A DNA stretch of 64,000 nucleotides, taken from an uncultured Mailhella sp. (GTDB lineage: Bacteria; Desulfobacterota; Desulfovibrionia; Desulfovibrionales; Desulfovibrionaceae). Positions 24,216-33,314 of the stretch are shown here, piece by piece. Within the stretch, counting starts at the first letter, position 1. Every line of letters starts with the position of its first letter. The notes beneath the pieces were generated by a model. That model was given only the letters and a program-made list of their open reading frames with translations, made no database searches and was not told the origin of the DNA. The DNA lies in assembly GCF_963931295.1 (NCBI RefSeq), contig NZ_OZ007001.1, positions 1,739,137 through 1,803,136 of the forward strand, read 5' to 3'. A program made the translations under genes and the position numbers.

Positions 24216-24247
24216 CAGGGCCCGGCGGACGAGTCCGCCGGGCCCTG
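24216..24247 (-). terminator. Hairpin after the SLC13-type permease
   Basis: CAGGGCCCGGCGGAC-GA-GTCCGCCGGGCCCTG is a perfect 15-bp stem, 23 bases past the permease stop. The U-tract is weak (CCGCCTCTTCC), but stem strength and position support a terminator. Confidence 0.65.
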
Positions 24248-24269
24248 TGTTCTGCATGGATTCGAGAAT

Positions 24270-25652
24270 TTACATGATGCCTACGAAATTCCACCACGGA
24301 ATGGCCACCAGAGCGAGCAGCACGCCGCAGATCAGGGTTCGCGCGGCGAGCGCGGGAATGACGTGGGAGAGCGTGACGCGTCCGGTGATGAAGATATAGA
24401 GGAAGTACACGGCTTCATAGGGCAGGATGTACTGATCCACGCCGTACTGGAAGGCATAGAAGAGCGGCAGCGGATTCATGTTGAGGGCCTGACCGAGTTC
24501 GCCGATGGCGGGGGTGAAGGCGGCGGTGGCGGCAAGGGGCGTCAGCAGGAAGTTGACGACCACGCCGGAGAGGTAGGCGATGATGACCGACATGCTCTCG
24601 CCCCAGCCCTGAAGCACGGGCAGAATCTGCTGCACGGCCCAGGCGTTGAAGCCCACGGCTCCGCCCACGAAACCGATGGACATGCAGCCGGTGATGAAGA
24701 TGAGGAACATGATTTCCAGCTTGCCGATGCCCTCATTGGGCAGAATGTTGATGCCGGGCATATAGCAGAGCATGGCCAGCACGGCGAACACGAACACGGG
24801 ATCCACGCCGGTCCAGGGCTGAATCATGAAGGCGAGCACCATGCCGAGCACCAGCACGAGGAGAATTTTTTCCTTGGCGCTGATGGGGCCGAGTTCTCTG
24901 CTGCAGTTTTCAATGAAGGCGCGGGCGTTTTCCATGGAGGTGAGCTGCTCCTTGCCCTTCACCAGCCAGACGACGCCCATGGACGCCATGGTGTAGATGA
25001 CGGAGAACAGGGAGCCGTGCCAGGCGTACTGCCAGAAGTCCACGGTGGTGCCGTCCTTGAAGAGCATGGTGAAGGCCCAGATGAAGCTTTCGGAGGTGTG
25101 CAGGAACAGAAACTGCGGCGCGGCCGCGGCCATGAAGGCCATGAGAATGATGGCCGAGGACATGCGTGATTTGTGATCGAGCTTCAGGGTGTCCACGATG
25201 CCGGAGGCGATGGCGCACAGCACGACCATGCGGGCCAGAATGGAAGGCAGCACCAGGGCCAGCGCCAGGCCGCCGATGAAGAAGCCCCACACAAGGCCCA
25301 TGAAGCTGCCGCCCGCAAGGGAGAGGCAGCTCAGCGCCAGGCGTCTGGCGAGACCTGTTTTGTCCATGGCCTCGCCGATGACCACCGCGGCAAAGGAAAT
25401 CCAGGGCAGCACCGTGGCCCACGGGCCGAAAATGACTTCCATGGGAGCCACGTTGCCGAGCACGTAGCCGAAGGTGAGCAGCGCGGCCACGCCGATGGCC
25501 GGAAACACGTTGAAGGCCCAGGCCAGCACGGCCATGCTGGTCATGGCCATGAAGAGCGGCGCTTTCGGCGAAATGTCGGCGGGCGCGGCAAAATAGACGA
25601 TGAAGGGCAGAATGAGGGTCAGAGGCCAGCGGAGCATGGGCAGAACTTTCAT
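24270..25652 (-). CDS. SLC13/DASS-type anion permease
   Basis: 460 residues with about 11-12 membrane segments and no soluble domain. The overall pattern of the divalent anion:Na+ symporter group is visible, including the paired re-entrant regions near ISFAAVVIGEAMDKTGLARRLAL and the C-terminal LLTPLAATAAFTPAIGELGQ. It probably exchanges or symports a dicarboxylate or other organic anion. ATG 25652 with GGAGGAACC immediately upstream was chosen over an ATG 51 bases earlier. It is the third gene of the ferredoxin III-flavoprotein III-permease set, separated by 225 bp, and likely imports the substrate of that enzyme. It is not closely similar to the permease at 29823. Confidence 0.82.
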   Translation of the reverse strand: MKVLPMLRWPLTLILPFIVYFAAPADISPKAPLFMAMTSMAVLAWAFNVFPAIGVAALLTFGYVLGNVAPMEVIFGPWATVLPWISFAAVVIGEAMDKTGLARRLALSCLSLAGGSFMGLVWGFFIGGLALALVLPSILARMVVLCAIASGIVDTLKLDHKSRMSSAIILMAFMAAAAPQFLFLHTSESFIWAFTMLFKDGTTVDFWQYAWHGSLFSVIYTMASMGVVWLVKGKEQLTSMENARAFIENCSRELGPISAKEKILLVLVLGMVLAFMIQPWTGVDPVFVFAVLAMLCYMPGINILPNEGIGKLEIMFLIFITGCMSIGFVGGAVGFNAWAVQQILPVLQGWGESMSVIIAYLSGVVVNFLLTPLAATAAFTPAIGELGQALNMNPLPLFYAFQYGVDQYILPYEAVYFLYIFITGRVTLSHVIPALAARTLICGVLLALVAIPWWNFVGIM

Positions 25653-25877
25653 GGTTCCTCCGGGTGTGGCGGATGTTCCGGGCTGAGCCGGAAAAAAGTT
25701 CACGAAGGGAGAGCGCGTCGACCGGGGGCGGAAACAGGGCGACGTGTCGATGCACGTCGGAGAAGCGGAAAAGGAATGCCGCGGAATGAGAGCGGAAACG
25801 GCGGACGGCGCGGGCGTTAAACAACGCCATGCCCCGGTTTCCGCAGAGGGAAACCGGGGAGAGGGGGGAGAGAAAAC

Positions 25878-27548
25878 TCAGATGAGGCGGTCGCGCCAGG
25901 CGGTTTTCACTTCATCGCCTTCCTTCCATACGCGCAGGAACTTGTCGCGCAGGAGCGGGTTGGTGAAGGTGTAGTCGGAGCGGATGTGACGGCCGCGGCT
26001 TTCCTTGCGTTCCCTGGCGGAGATCATGAGGGCCTGACCGAGATCGAGCAGGTTCACCACTTCGGCGGCGCGCATGAGTTCGTGGGCGTCGGTGGCGTAC
26101 ATCTGCGTTTCTATCTTTTTGCGCAGGTCGCCGAGATACTTGATGCCCGCGGTGAGCATGGTGTCGGAGCGCACGCGGTGCGGACCGCAGTCGGCGTACT
26201 CGGTCATGATCTGCTGCAGGGCGAAGTTGGCTTCCTGCCACGAAGCGCCCACCTTGCGTTCGTAAATGGCGCTGTAGAACGCCATGCGTTCCTCGGCGTT
26301 GTCCGGCGTGCCTTCGGCAAGGGCGAGGGTCTGGTAGTCCGCGGCGTGATGGCCGGCAATCCAGCCGTACACGGCCGCGGCGCCGATGTCGCCGCTGATG
26401 TTGCCCATCATGTCGCCGGCGGCGAAGAGTCCGCGCACGTTGCTCTCGCCGTTGATGTCGATTTCTATGCCGTTGGTGACGAGGTTGGCTTCATACTGGC
26501 CGAATTCCACGGCGTGCTTGCCGGGATCGATGCCTTCCTTGTCCATGTAGTCCAGAAGCGCGGTGAGGCCTTCGCACTTCATGGCCCAGCGCATGTGTTC
26601 GAGATCTTCCTTGCTCGCGCCGGAGCAGTCCATGTAGGCGGGGCCGCGGCCGCTCAGCTTGAGATCGGTGAAGGCCGAGGACCACACGTCGCTCGTCATG
26701 TCGCCCGTTTCCACGTTGGGCTTCGTGATGAACGGGCCGACGGGACGCCCGTCGGGGTAGCGGTATACGCCTATCCAGGTGGCCTTGCCGCAGCGGGCGA
26801 GGAAGCGGGGCCCGGCGTGACGGTAGGTTTTTTCCATGTTCACGAGATAGGTGCCGATGCGCCAGGCCTGCGCAATGGAGTCGCCGGTGCCGGAGGGGCA
26901 CATGTTGGTGTTGAACATCTGGCTCGGCGTGGGATCGGTGGTGAACAGGCGGCTCACGTAGCCGGTGGCGGCCACCACGGCCTTGGATTTCACCATGATG
27001 AAGGAAGGTTCGTCGCCGGACACGTCGAGGGCCAGCACGCCGGTCACGCCGTCGGCGTTGCGGAACATTTCCAGCACGGGCGCGTGATTGAGAATCTTCA
27101 CGCCGCGCTTCTTGGCCTGTTCGGTGAGCACCTTTTTCTGATTGTGGCCGTCGTACTTGAGGAAGATGCGCGGACGGCCGGGATAGGCGTGTCCTTCAAA
27201 GTGATAGTCGCCCGTGGGCTTCATGTTGATGCCCCAGTCGTTCCACATGTTCACGATTTTGGGGCTGGTTTCCAGAAAGCGCATGACGAGCGGGGTGTCG
27301 TTGCTGGTGGCGTTCTGGCTGTCCATGAATTCGTTGTACACCACGCTGATGTCGCCGTGCTTTTCGGGAATCCAGCAAAGGAAGTGATCGTTGCCCGTGG
27401 CGCCCGCGCCGCTGCGCTTCGTGTTGGCCTTGTCCAGAAGAACCACGCTTGCGCCCTTGTCCGCCGCCGCGATGGCGGCCATAAGACCCGCTATGCCGCC
27501 GCCGATGACGGCCACATCGGCTTCATGCTGTTCTTTAAGAGGAATCAT
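25878..27548 (-). CDS. AprA-like FAD-dependent oxidoreductase, copy III
   Basis: 556 residues, clearly paralogous to copies I and II: GGGIAG FAD motif near the N terminus, KRSGAGATGNDHF, ATWIGVYRYPDG, GRGPAYMDC, KHAVEF, AAGDMMGN, and the C-terminal ERKESRGRHIRSDYTFTNPLL. Arg243 lies in YRHAGPRF. It is cytoplasmic. ATG 27548 is preceded by GGAGG and keeps the start in line with copies I and II. The partner ferredoxin gene ends 77 bases upstream and an anion permease follows, making a self-contained import-and-redox cassette. Substrate and direction are unknown; the permease type differs from the TRAP system of copies I/II, suggesting a different substrate. Confidence 0.88.
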   Translation of the reverse strand: MIPLKEQHEADVAVIGGGIAGLMAAIAAADKGASVVLLDKANTKRSGAGATGNDHFLCWIPEKHGDISVVYNEFMDSQNATSNDTPLVMRFLETSPKIVNMWNDWGINMKPTGDYHFEGHAYPGRPRIFLKYDGHNQKKVLTEQAKKRGVKILNHAPVLEMFRNADGVTGVLALDVSGDEPSFIMVKSKAVVAATGYVSRLFTTDPTPSQMFNTNMCPSGTGDSIAQAWRIGTYLVNMEKTYRHAGPRFLARCGKATWIGVYRYPDGRPVGPFITKPNVETGDMTSDVWSSAFTDLKLSGRGPAYMDCSGASKEDLEHMRWAMKCEGLTALLDYMDKEGIDPGKHAVEFGQYEANLVTNGIEIDINGESNVRGLFAAGDMMGNISGDIGAAAVYGWIAGHHAADYQTLALAEGTPDNAEERMAFYSAIYERKVGASWQEANFALQQIMTEYADCGPHRVRSDTMLTAGIKYLGDLRKKIETQMYATDAHELMRAAEVVNLLDLGQALMISARERKESRGRHIRSDYTFTNPLLRDKFLRVWKEGDEVKTAWRDRLI

Positions 27549-27625
27549 GGAGTACCTCCAGAGAAAATGTTTTGAGTGGGAGAGAGAAGATCCCGAAGGG
27601 GACACGGCTGCCGAAAGGCGCGTTT

Positions 27626-27880
27626 TCAGCGCACGGGCAGATCTTTGGGCTTCAGGGTGTCGGCATCCACGTACAGGAGCATGTGCGTGAGCGGCAGACG
27701 CAGTTCAATGGCGTGGGCCCGGCAGTCCAGCACGCAGGCGTTGCAGTGCCAGCACTCGTAGGGGCGCTTGACTTCGGGCGTCTTGTCCTTGCCTCTGTTG
27801 AAACTGAACACCTGCAGGGGGCACACGTCGGCGCATACGCCGCAGCCAAGGCATTTTTCTCTGTCGATTACCGGAGGCAT
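27626..27880 (-). CDS. AprB-like 2x[4Fe-4S] ferredoxin, partner of flavoprotein III
   Basis: 84 residues. Cysteines C10-C13-C16-C20-Pro and C43-C46-C49-C53 ligate two [4Fe-4S] clusters. Here the second set ends CR rather than CP (ACVLDCRAHAIELRLPL). The tail YVDADTLKPKDLPVR matches the other ferredoxins. ATG 27880-27878 has GGAGAAGG upstream and puts the first Cys at residue 10 as in its paralogues; long upstream extensions are not credible. It serves as electron carrier for the flavoprotein encoded next. Confidence 0.9.
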   Translation of the reverse strand: MPPVIDREKCLGCGVCADVCPLQVFSFNRGKDKTPEVKRPYECWHCNACVLDCRAHAIELRLPLTHMLLYVDADTLKPKDLPVR

Positions 27881-28912
27881 ATTCCTTCTCCTTCGCAAAA
27901 ATAAGATTCGCGCGGTGGGCGTTGTTGACCATCGATGCGTACAGGTTTTCACAAGCCGGGAAGGGAAAATATCGCGCATGCGACATTTTGAATATTTTTC
28001 GGAAAGAAAGAAAAAAGATAAAAGAATAACAGAGAGATGGCGAAGAAAAAATAATGTTTCTTCTGCGGAAAAGAAGGGAGAGAGCAAATTGCGGAGCGTC
28101 GCGCGGAAAGGCAGGGCTCTGCTCAAGAGGGCACGCGTCCGAAAAGAGTTGCGGGGAGGGGGCGAGTGCAGATGCGGGCCGACAGAGGCCGGCGACGGAC
28201 GGCAGTTCGGAGTTTTGATTAAAGAATTATTTCACAAATAAAATTAAAAACAGAAAAAAGGTACGAGTCGGTTCTGTTTTTCGCAGGCGCTGCCGGGCAT
28301 TCCGGCGTTCCCGGGCTGAGAACCGGGAGGGGCGAGAGGGAGGGGGTCAGGTGGGTGAGGCATCGGGGCTTGAGTCGGGGCGTGTCAGGGGGGGAAAAGC
28401 TGATCCAGACGTTGCGTCGGCGTCGTGCGGGGGCTTGGCGGCTCTGAGCCGGACGTGAAACCGGTGCTTTTCGGGAGTGGCACGGAGGGCTTCCCGGTCG
28501 TTGCCCGGAGCCGGTTGTCCCCGTTCGCCGGGCCGAAGAGGCGATTGTTTCCGGCGCTGCGCCGGAGGGGCGGCTTTGCGGGGAAAGCTGCGGGAGGCAT
28601 GTGCCGCCGGGCGTCGGCGGGCACTGTGACCGGGGATTGCGGAAAAGTTTTCGTCGGGCTGCGGGCCGGAGGGCGGGGCGTTGCGCCGGAGCTGCATGGA
28701 ACATTTGAGGTTGAACGGCGCGCGGAGCGGAGGCGTGCAAAAGCGTCCTGGAGCGCACAAGGCGGGCGCGCCGTACACGGAGTTTCGCATTGCGGATGAG
28801 GGCGTTTTGGCCTGTGCTTCGTGCGGATGCTGCGATTTTCTCCCGGCCTCTGCTTTTTCGGCGCAGCGGGGCGCAGAACGCGGTTTCTCGCGCGAGGAAA
28901 ACGGATGCGCGA
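27881..28912. other. 1-kb region without a recognised gene
   Basis: 27881-28260 is AT-rich and should hold the promoter and operators of the ferredoxin III cassette; no clear -35/-10 or sigma-54 element was found. 28261-28912 is GC-rich with open frames on both strands, but their translations are rich in Arg, Pro and Ser and lack protein-like hydrophobic periodicity. A perfect TCCGGCGCTGCGCCGGA palindrome lies near 28550. It may be a decayed gene or a long untranslated region of the regulator upstream (28913-29638). Confidence 0.55.
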
Positions 28913-29638
28913 CTACATGCCCGCAAGAGCGCGCAGTCTGTCCGGATCGAGAATGTGGACCCGCCCCCGGCGGAAGCATTCGATGACGCCGTTTCTCTTC
29001 AGATACTGGATGGCCCGGCACAATGTGGCGCGATGCACGCCCAGCATGGCGGCGCAGCGCTCCTGCGTGATGCCGAGGGGAAATTCCGCGTCGCCGTGCC
29101 GCGTGGCGAGCGAGAGCAGATAGCGGCAGAAGCGGATGACGAAGTCGTCCATGAGCATGTCGGAAAGAAGGGTGCTGTGGATGAGCGCCACGGTTCCCAT
29201 CTGGCGCAGGGCGTAGGCGGCGAGGGCCGGGCAGGCGGTCACGCCGTTTTCGTCCTTGAGCACGGTGCCGGGCACGCGCCAGATCACGCTGTTGCGCACG
29301 CACTGGTACTGCCCGGAAGCGTCCTTCTGCGTGAGCGCGCAGGCCAGGTTGAAGATGCCGCCGGGCTCGAAGGTCATGAGGGCACGCTGTCTGCCTTCCA
29401 GGGTGTCGAACACGATGCGCACGCTGCCCTTTTCCAGACAGTACATGTCGAGCAGATGCTCGCCGGAGAGATCGATGAACGTACCGGCGCGAAAGACGAG
29501 ACGCGTGCCTTCGCGGCGGATTTCCTTCCACACGGGGGATTCGACGTCGGTTTCTCCCTGCACCACGGGCACGGCGAAGGGCATGAAGCCGGGCAGAGGC
29601 CTGGACGGACGCCGTTCGGAGAGGGTTGTGACGGGCAT
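28913..29638 (-). CDS. CRP/FNR-family transcriptional regulator
   Basis: 241 residues. An N-terminal cyclic-nucleotide-binding-type beta barrel (about 20-120, with EGTRLVFRAGTFIDLSGEHLLDMYCLEKGSVRIVF) is followed by the dimer helix and a winged helix-turn-helix (about 170-235, GITQERCAAMLGVHRATLCRAIQYLKRNGVI). The N-terminal Cys cluster of Fnr is absent, so it is not an oxygen-sensing iron-sulfur protein of that kind. ATG 29638 has GGGAG upstream. It lies between two permease/flavoprotein cassettes and may control either, as many such regulators in desulfovibrios control anaerobic respiratory genes. Effector unknown. Confidence 0.88.
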   Translation of the reverse strand: MPVTTLSERRPSRPLPGFMPFAVPVVQGETDVESPVWKEIRREGTRLVFRAGTFIDLSGEHLLDMYCLEKGSVRIVFDTLEGRQRALMTFEPGGIFNLACALTQKDASGQYQCVRNSVIWRVPGTVLKDENGVTACPALAAYALRQMGTVALIHSTLLSDMLMDDFVIRFCRYLLSLATRHGDAEFPLGITQERCAAMLGVHRATLCRAIQYLKRNGVIECFRRGRVHILDPDRLRALAGM

Positions 29639-29738
29639 GAATGCGCTCCCGGCGGAAAAAGGGACGGATGCCGGCGGGAAGTGTCGGCGTTCTGAGAACA
29701 AGCTCTAGCAGGGATGCGGGGAAGAAGGCAAGAGGCGG

Positions 29739-29773
29739 AAAAAGCCCCTTTTCGCGGGGGCGAAAAGGGGCTT
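29739..29773 (-). terminator. Terminator of the permease/flavoprotein IV operon
   Basis: On the minus strand a perfect 13-bp stem (AAGCCCCTTTTCG/CGAAAAGGGGCTT) is followed by TTTTT, 50 bases after the permease stop. Confidence 0.92.
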
Positions 29774-29775
29774 CG

Positions 29776-29797
29776 GGGCCGGGCGCGTGCCCGGCCC
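29776..29797 (-). other. Second perfect hairpin before the terminator
   Basis: GGGCCGGGC-GCGT-GCCCGGCCC, a 9-bp stem between the permease stop and the terminator; probably 3'-end protection of the message. Confidence 0.5.
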
Positions 29798-29822
29798 TGG
29801 TCAGACCTGCGGAGGCTGACCG

Positions 29823-31295
29823 TTAGAAGAGCATCGAGCCCATGATGGTGATGACGGCACTCATCAGTATCCAGGAGAGCAGGATGACGATGGGAGAGGA
29901 CTTCCAGATGCTCTTGGTGCTGGCCCATTCGTTGCCGTGCAGCAGTGCGGCGCTGGAGCTCGCGGCAGGAGTGAGGAAGGCCAGATGCACGCCCATGACC
30001 ACCATGATGACCGGCAGTTCGGGGCCGACGCCGAGGTTGGTGCAGTAGCTGAAGATGATGGGCATGAGGGCCACGCCCACGGCGCCGTTGTTGATGAACT
30101 GGGTGAGGATGGTGGCCAGAAGGCCCATGCAGAGAGCGAAGAACAGCGGGGAACCGGATCCGAAGAAGGGTTCGAGCACGGACATCAGGAAGGGAGTGAT
30201 GCCGCTGGCGGGGTTGGCCATGGCGCCGGAGAGGGGCTGAACCATGGCGAGGATGAAGATGATGCCCCAGGCCACGCCGTCGTCCACCATGGCCTTGAAG
30301 CGGAGCAGCGGCTTGCCGTTGACCTTGATGAAGCACATGATGCCGACGAGGAACATGCATATGCCGGTGTTGCCGATGCTCTTGAGAAACTTGACGACGG
30401 CAAGATTCGCAGGCAGGAAGGCGGGAATGAGCAGCAGGGCGACGAGGGCGAAGAGGAAGCCGAGCACGGACTTCTGCACGCCGGAGAGGGTGAGGCTCTG
30501 ATCCTTGTCGAGCTTGCTGGCGTCGAGATCGGCGAGCTTGCTCACGTCGGGACGGAAGATGTACTTGCCGATGAGCAGGAAGAGCAGGGAGCAGAGCGCG
30601 CAGGCGACGATGGCGATGATCATGTACTTGGCGTAGTCGATGTGCGTGCCGGACATGGTTTCATAGGCGCTCATGACGGTGAGGGGGGCCTGCTTGAAGG
30701 GAATGATGGCCATGCCGACCTGAGCGGCGTACACGATGCCGAAGACCATCATGGTAGGATAGCCGTCGCCCTTCTTGTATCCGCACACTTCGCACACGCC
30801 GTACAGGATGCTCCAGCCGATGACCGCGGCGGGAGAGGCGCTGGTGAGGCCGCCGAGCAGCATGATGGAGGCGAGGAAGGTGTAGGTGAACAGCCAGGGT
30901 TTGCCGGCCACGGCCTTGCGGGTGATGAACCACAGCGAGATGAACTTGGAGAGGCCGTAGTAGTTGATGGTGGCGCAGAACACGAAGATGAAGAACATCA
31001 TGACGACGATGGGGTCGCCGAAGCTCTTGTTGAGCAGCATGCCGGGCTTCATGCCGCCGATGAGCATGAGCGCGAGCAGACCGGCGATGCTGGGCCAGAT
31101 GATGTCGATGAAGATCCAGCCGTAGAGCACGCCGAGGAAGATGCCGATGAGGTTCATGCCCAGCGGAGTGAGCGGTTCAATGGGGGACAGCTGCCCGACG
31201 CCGAACATGATGACGAGGCAGATGATGGTATGTACGAAGTACATGACGTTCAGTTTCTTGGGAGCAGCGGGAGCAGTTCCGGTGGTAGCAGCCAT
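29823..31295 (-). CDS. SLC13-type anion permease, second kind
   Basis: 490 residues with about 12 membrane segments after a Thr/Ala/Pro-rich cytoplasmic N terminus (1-15). Segments such as SFGDPIVVMMFFIFVFCATINYYGLSKFISLWFITRK and LTQFINNGAVGVALMPIIFSYC, with a paired SxNN-like turn (FINNGAVG), are typical of the ion-transporter/DASS superfamily. It probably moves an organic di- or tricarboxylate with Na+. It starts 29 bases after the flavoprotein IV stop, with AGGAGAACC before ATG 31295, and is the last gene before the terminator. It likely feeds flavoprotein IV. Confidence 0.85.
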   Translation of the reverse strand: MAATTGTAPAAPKKLNVMYFVHTIICLVIMFGVGQLSPIEPLTPLGMNLIGIFLGVLYGWIFIDIIWPSIAGLLALMLIGGMKPGMLLNKSFGDPIVVMMFFIFVFCATINYYGLSKFISLWFITRKAVAGKPWLFTYTFLASIMLLGGLTSASPAAVIGWSILYGVCEVCGYKKGDGYPTMMVFGIVYAAQVGMAIIPFKQAPLTVMSAYETMSGTHIDYAKYMIIAIVACALCSLLFLLIGKYIFRPDVSKLADLDASKLDKDQSLTLSGVQKSVLGFLFALVALLLIPAFLPANLAVVKFLKSIGNTGICMFLVGIMCFIKVNGKPLLRFKAMVDDGVAWGIIFILAMVQPLSGAMANPASGITPFLMSVLEPFFGSGSPLFFALCMGLLATILTQFINNGAVGVALMPIIFSYCTNLGVGPELPVIMVVMGVHLAFLTPAASSSAALLHGNEWASTKSIWKSSPIVILLSWILMSAVITIMGSMLF

Positions 31296-31324
31296 GATAA
31301 GGTTCTCCTGGTGGAAACGGAGTA

Positions 31325-33049
31325 TTAGTGTTCTTCCGAAACGAAGCGGAAATTGTCCTGATAGTACCGCGTGATGGGATGGCGATAGCGTTCGAGGGGA
31401 ACGCGCTTTCTGCTGAAGGCCATCTTTCCGTCGTCATCGCGCTGAATGAGAATCCAGGCGAGGCCGTCTTCGGCGCGCTGGGGATAGTCTTCGCGGAAAT
31501 GTCCGGCGCGGGATTCGCGGCGTTCCAGCGAGGCGCGCAGATACAGTTCGCTCACAAGGGCCATGCCGCGCACTTCGCGCAGCTTGAGCAGGTAGTGAGG
31601 ATCGGCGGCGGCCATGTTCGGCACGTCCTCTTCGCGGATGCGCGTAATTTCGTCGAGCGCGCGCTGCAGGGAGGCTTCGGTCTTCAGGATGGAAACGTCG
31701 TAGGGGAACATGGCGGTCTGAATCTTTCTCAGCACGTCATGGGGCGCGAGACCTTCGCGTCCGAGAGGCGCATAGACGGCTTCGGCGAGGGCGTCGATGT
31801 CTTCATCCACGGCGTCGTCTTCCACGGGGGCGGCGGATGCGAGGAATTCTGCCGCGCCTTCGCCGGCGAGATGACCGGTGACGGACGTGCTCATGAGCGC
31901 GAATCCGCCGGCGTACACGCCGGGTTCGGTGCTTCTGGCCGTGCCGGCGGCGAACAGACCTTCAAGGTTGGTGGTGCCCTTGATGCCGGCTTCCATGCCG
32001 CCGTAGGAAATGGTCATCTGCGGCAGCCATTCGGTGTTGTCGCGGAACAGATCCATGCCGAGCCTGCAGAGCTTCTCATAGTTCATGAGCTGCCAGCCGT
32101 TCTGGGGCTTGAGCAGGATCAGATCGTCGGGATTGATGCGGCTGATGTCGAAATAGATGGGGCCGCGTCCGGCGCGAATCTCCATGGCCATGGCTATGGT
32201 GATGAAATGCGGGTCGGTATTCACGCCGAGCACGGGGGAATACTTTTCCATGAAGGGCTCACCCTTGGCGTTCACGAAGCGCGCGCCCAGGGGAATGAGC
32301 TTGGTCTGTCCTTCCCAGCCGAAGTAGCGGGGCATGTTCCACACGCGGCTGAACTCGAAGTCCTTGAGCCTTGCGCCGGCGTTCCACACCATTTCCACGC
32401 CTTCGCCGGTGGGGGTGTTCTTGCCGTAGGAGGTTTTCCAGCCGCCCACGCCCGTGGCCGCAATGACGGCCTGCGCGCGGAAGCGGTAGAAGTCGCCGCT
32501 TATGGAGTCGAAGCCCACGGCGCCGACCACGCGGCCGTTCTTCTTCAGAAGATCGGTCACCACGATGCGGCCGAGGCTGGTCAGATTGGTCTTGCGGAGC
32601 TGGCGCACGAGGCTGCGCACCATGTCTTCGCCGCCGCGGCCCACAAGCTTGGCGGGATACAGCTTGACGTGAGGCAGGCCGCGCTGCGGAATGCTCTTGA
32701 GCGTGCCGTCTTCCTTGCGGAAGAATTCACAGCCGTAACGCTGATAGTCTTCGAGGCGTTCATGGGAGCGGCGGAGAATTTCTTCTATCTGCTCCTGATC
32801 GCAGAGGCCGTCGAAGTAGTAGATGAAGTCTTCGAGCCAGGCATCGAGGTCGTCGCCGGGCATGACGGCGTCGAAGTCGCCGCCGGCCATGGACATGAGT
32901 CCGCCCCATTCCTTGGGGCCCTTGTCCACGATGACGACCTTCTTTTCGGGCATGAGTTCGGTGAAGCGCTTGGCGGCCCACAGGCCAGCGGAGCCTCCGC
33001 CGATGATGAGCAGGTCGCTTTCCACGACATGAGTAGTTCTGCTAGGCAT
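31325..33049 (-). CDS. FrdA/AprA-like FAD-dependent oxidoreductase, copy IV
   Basis: 574 residues, a more distant paralogue. GGGSAG (17-22) binds FAD. The KRSG...GNDHF block of copies I-III is replaced by WGGLMSMAGGDFDAV. The superfamily motif GRGPIYFDIS, GLFAAGTARS (FAD) and the C-terminal RRESRAGHFREDYP block (typical of the fumarate reductase family) are present. It is cytoplasmic, with no heme or FMN domain. The start ATG 33049 lies 8 bases inside the end of the ferredoxin gene, so the two are coupled. A permease gene follows after 29 bases. It is likely a reductase or dehydrogenase for a permease-imported organic acid. Confidence 0.87.
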   Translation of the reverse strand: MPSRTTHVVESDLLIIGGGSAGLWAAKRFTELMPEKKVVIVDKGPKEWGGLMSMAGGDFDAVMPGDDLDAWLEDFIYYFDGLCDQEQIEEILRRSHERLEDYQRYGCEFFRKEDGTLKSIPQRGLPHVKLYPAKLVGRGGEDMVRSLVRQLRKTNLTSLGRIVVTDLLKKNGRVVGAVGFDSISGDFYRFRAQAVIAATGVGGWKTSYGKNTPTGEGVEMVWNAGARLKDFEFSRVWNMPRYFGWEGQTKLIPLGARFVNAKGEPFMEKYSPVLGVNTDPHFITIAMAMEIRAGRGPIYFDISRINPDDLILLKPQNGWQLMNYEKLCRLGMDLFRDNTEWLPQMTISYGGMEAGIKGTTNLEGLFAAGTARSTEPGVYAGGFALMSTSVTGHLAGEGAAEFLASAAPVEDDAVDEDIDALAEAVYAPLGREGLAPHDVLRKIQTAMFPYDVSILKTEASLQRALDEITRIREEDVPNMAAADPHYLLKLREVRGMALVSELYLRASLERRESRAGHFREDYPQRAEDGLAWILIQRDDDGKMAFSRKRVPLERYRHPITRYYQDNFRFVSEEH

Positions 33050-33314
33050 GATAGACCTCCTTGTCTCTGAGGTCGTTGCCTTCCACGGCTTCGTACCGGG
33101 GACCCGGAAAGACCGGGGGCAGCTTCTCCTTGAACGGATGAACAAAAATGGCTCCGGCGGGGCAAAGTCTTTCACACACGAAACAGGTCATGCAGTCGTC
33201 GGGATACGCGATGAACGCCTTTCCCTGTTCGTTGAGACGAATGGTGTCCAGAGGGCACTTTTGCACGCATACGCCGCAGCCGACACACTTAGCGTCGTCG
33301 ATATGCTGTATCAT
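33042..33314 (-). CDS. 2x[4Fe-4S] ferredoxin, partner of flavoprotein IV
   Basis: 90 residues. C10-C13-C16-C20-Pro and a second set in DCMTCFVCERLCPAGAI bind two [4Fe-4S] clusters. Two ATGs six bases apart are possible; 33314 was chosen because GAGG lies 9 bases upstream and the first Cys falls at residue 10 as in the other ferredoxins (33320 has only a 3-base spacing). The C-terminal tail (PPVFPGPRYEAVEG) differs from the DADTLKP tail of copies I-III, matching the divergence of its flavoprotein. It overlaps that gene by 8 bases. Confidence 0.88.
   Translation of the reverse strand: MIQHIDDAKCVGCGVCVQKCPLDTIRLNEQGKAFIAYPDDCMTCFVCERLCPAGAIFVHPFKEKLPPVFPGPRYEAVEGNDLRDKEVYHA

Noticed and set aside
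28470..28490. TGGCACG on the plus strand as a second sigma-54 promoter
   Set aside because: No TTGC follows at the -12 position and no plus-strand gene lies downstream.
28219..28926. 235-codon and other minus-strand frames in the 28.2-29.5 kb region
   Set aside because: They are Arg/Pro/Ser-rich, without hydrophobic periodicity, and partly antisense or out of frame with the CRP-type gene.
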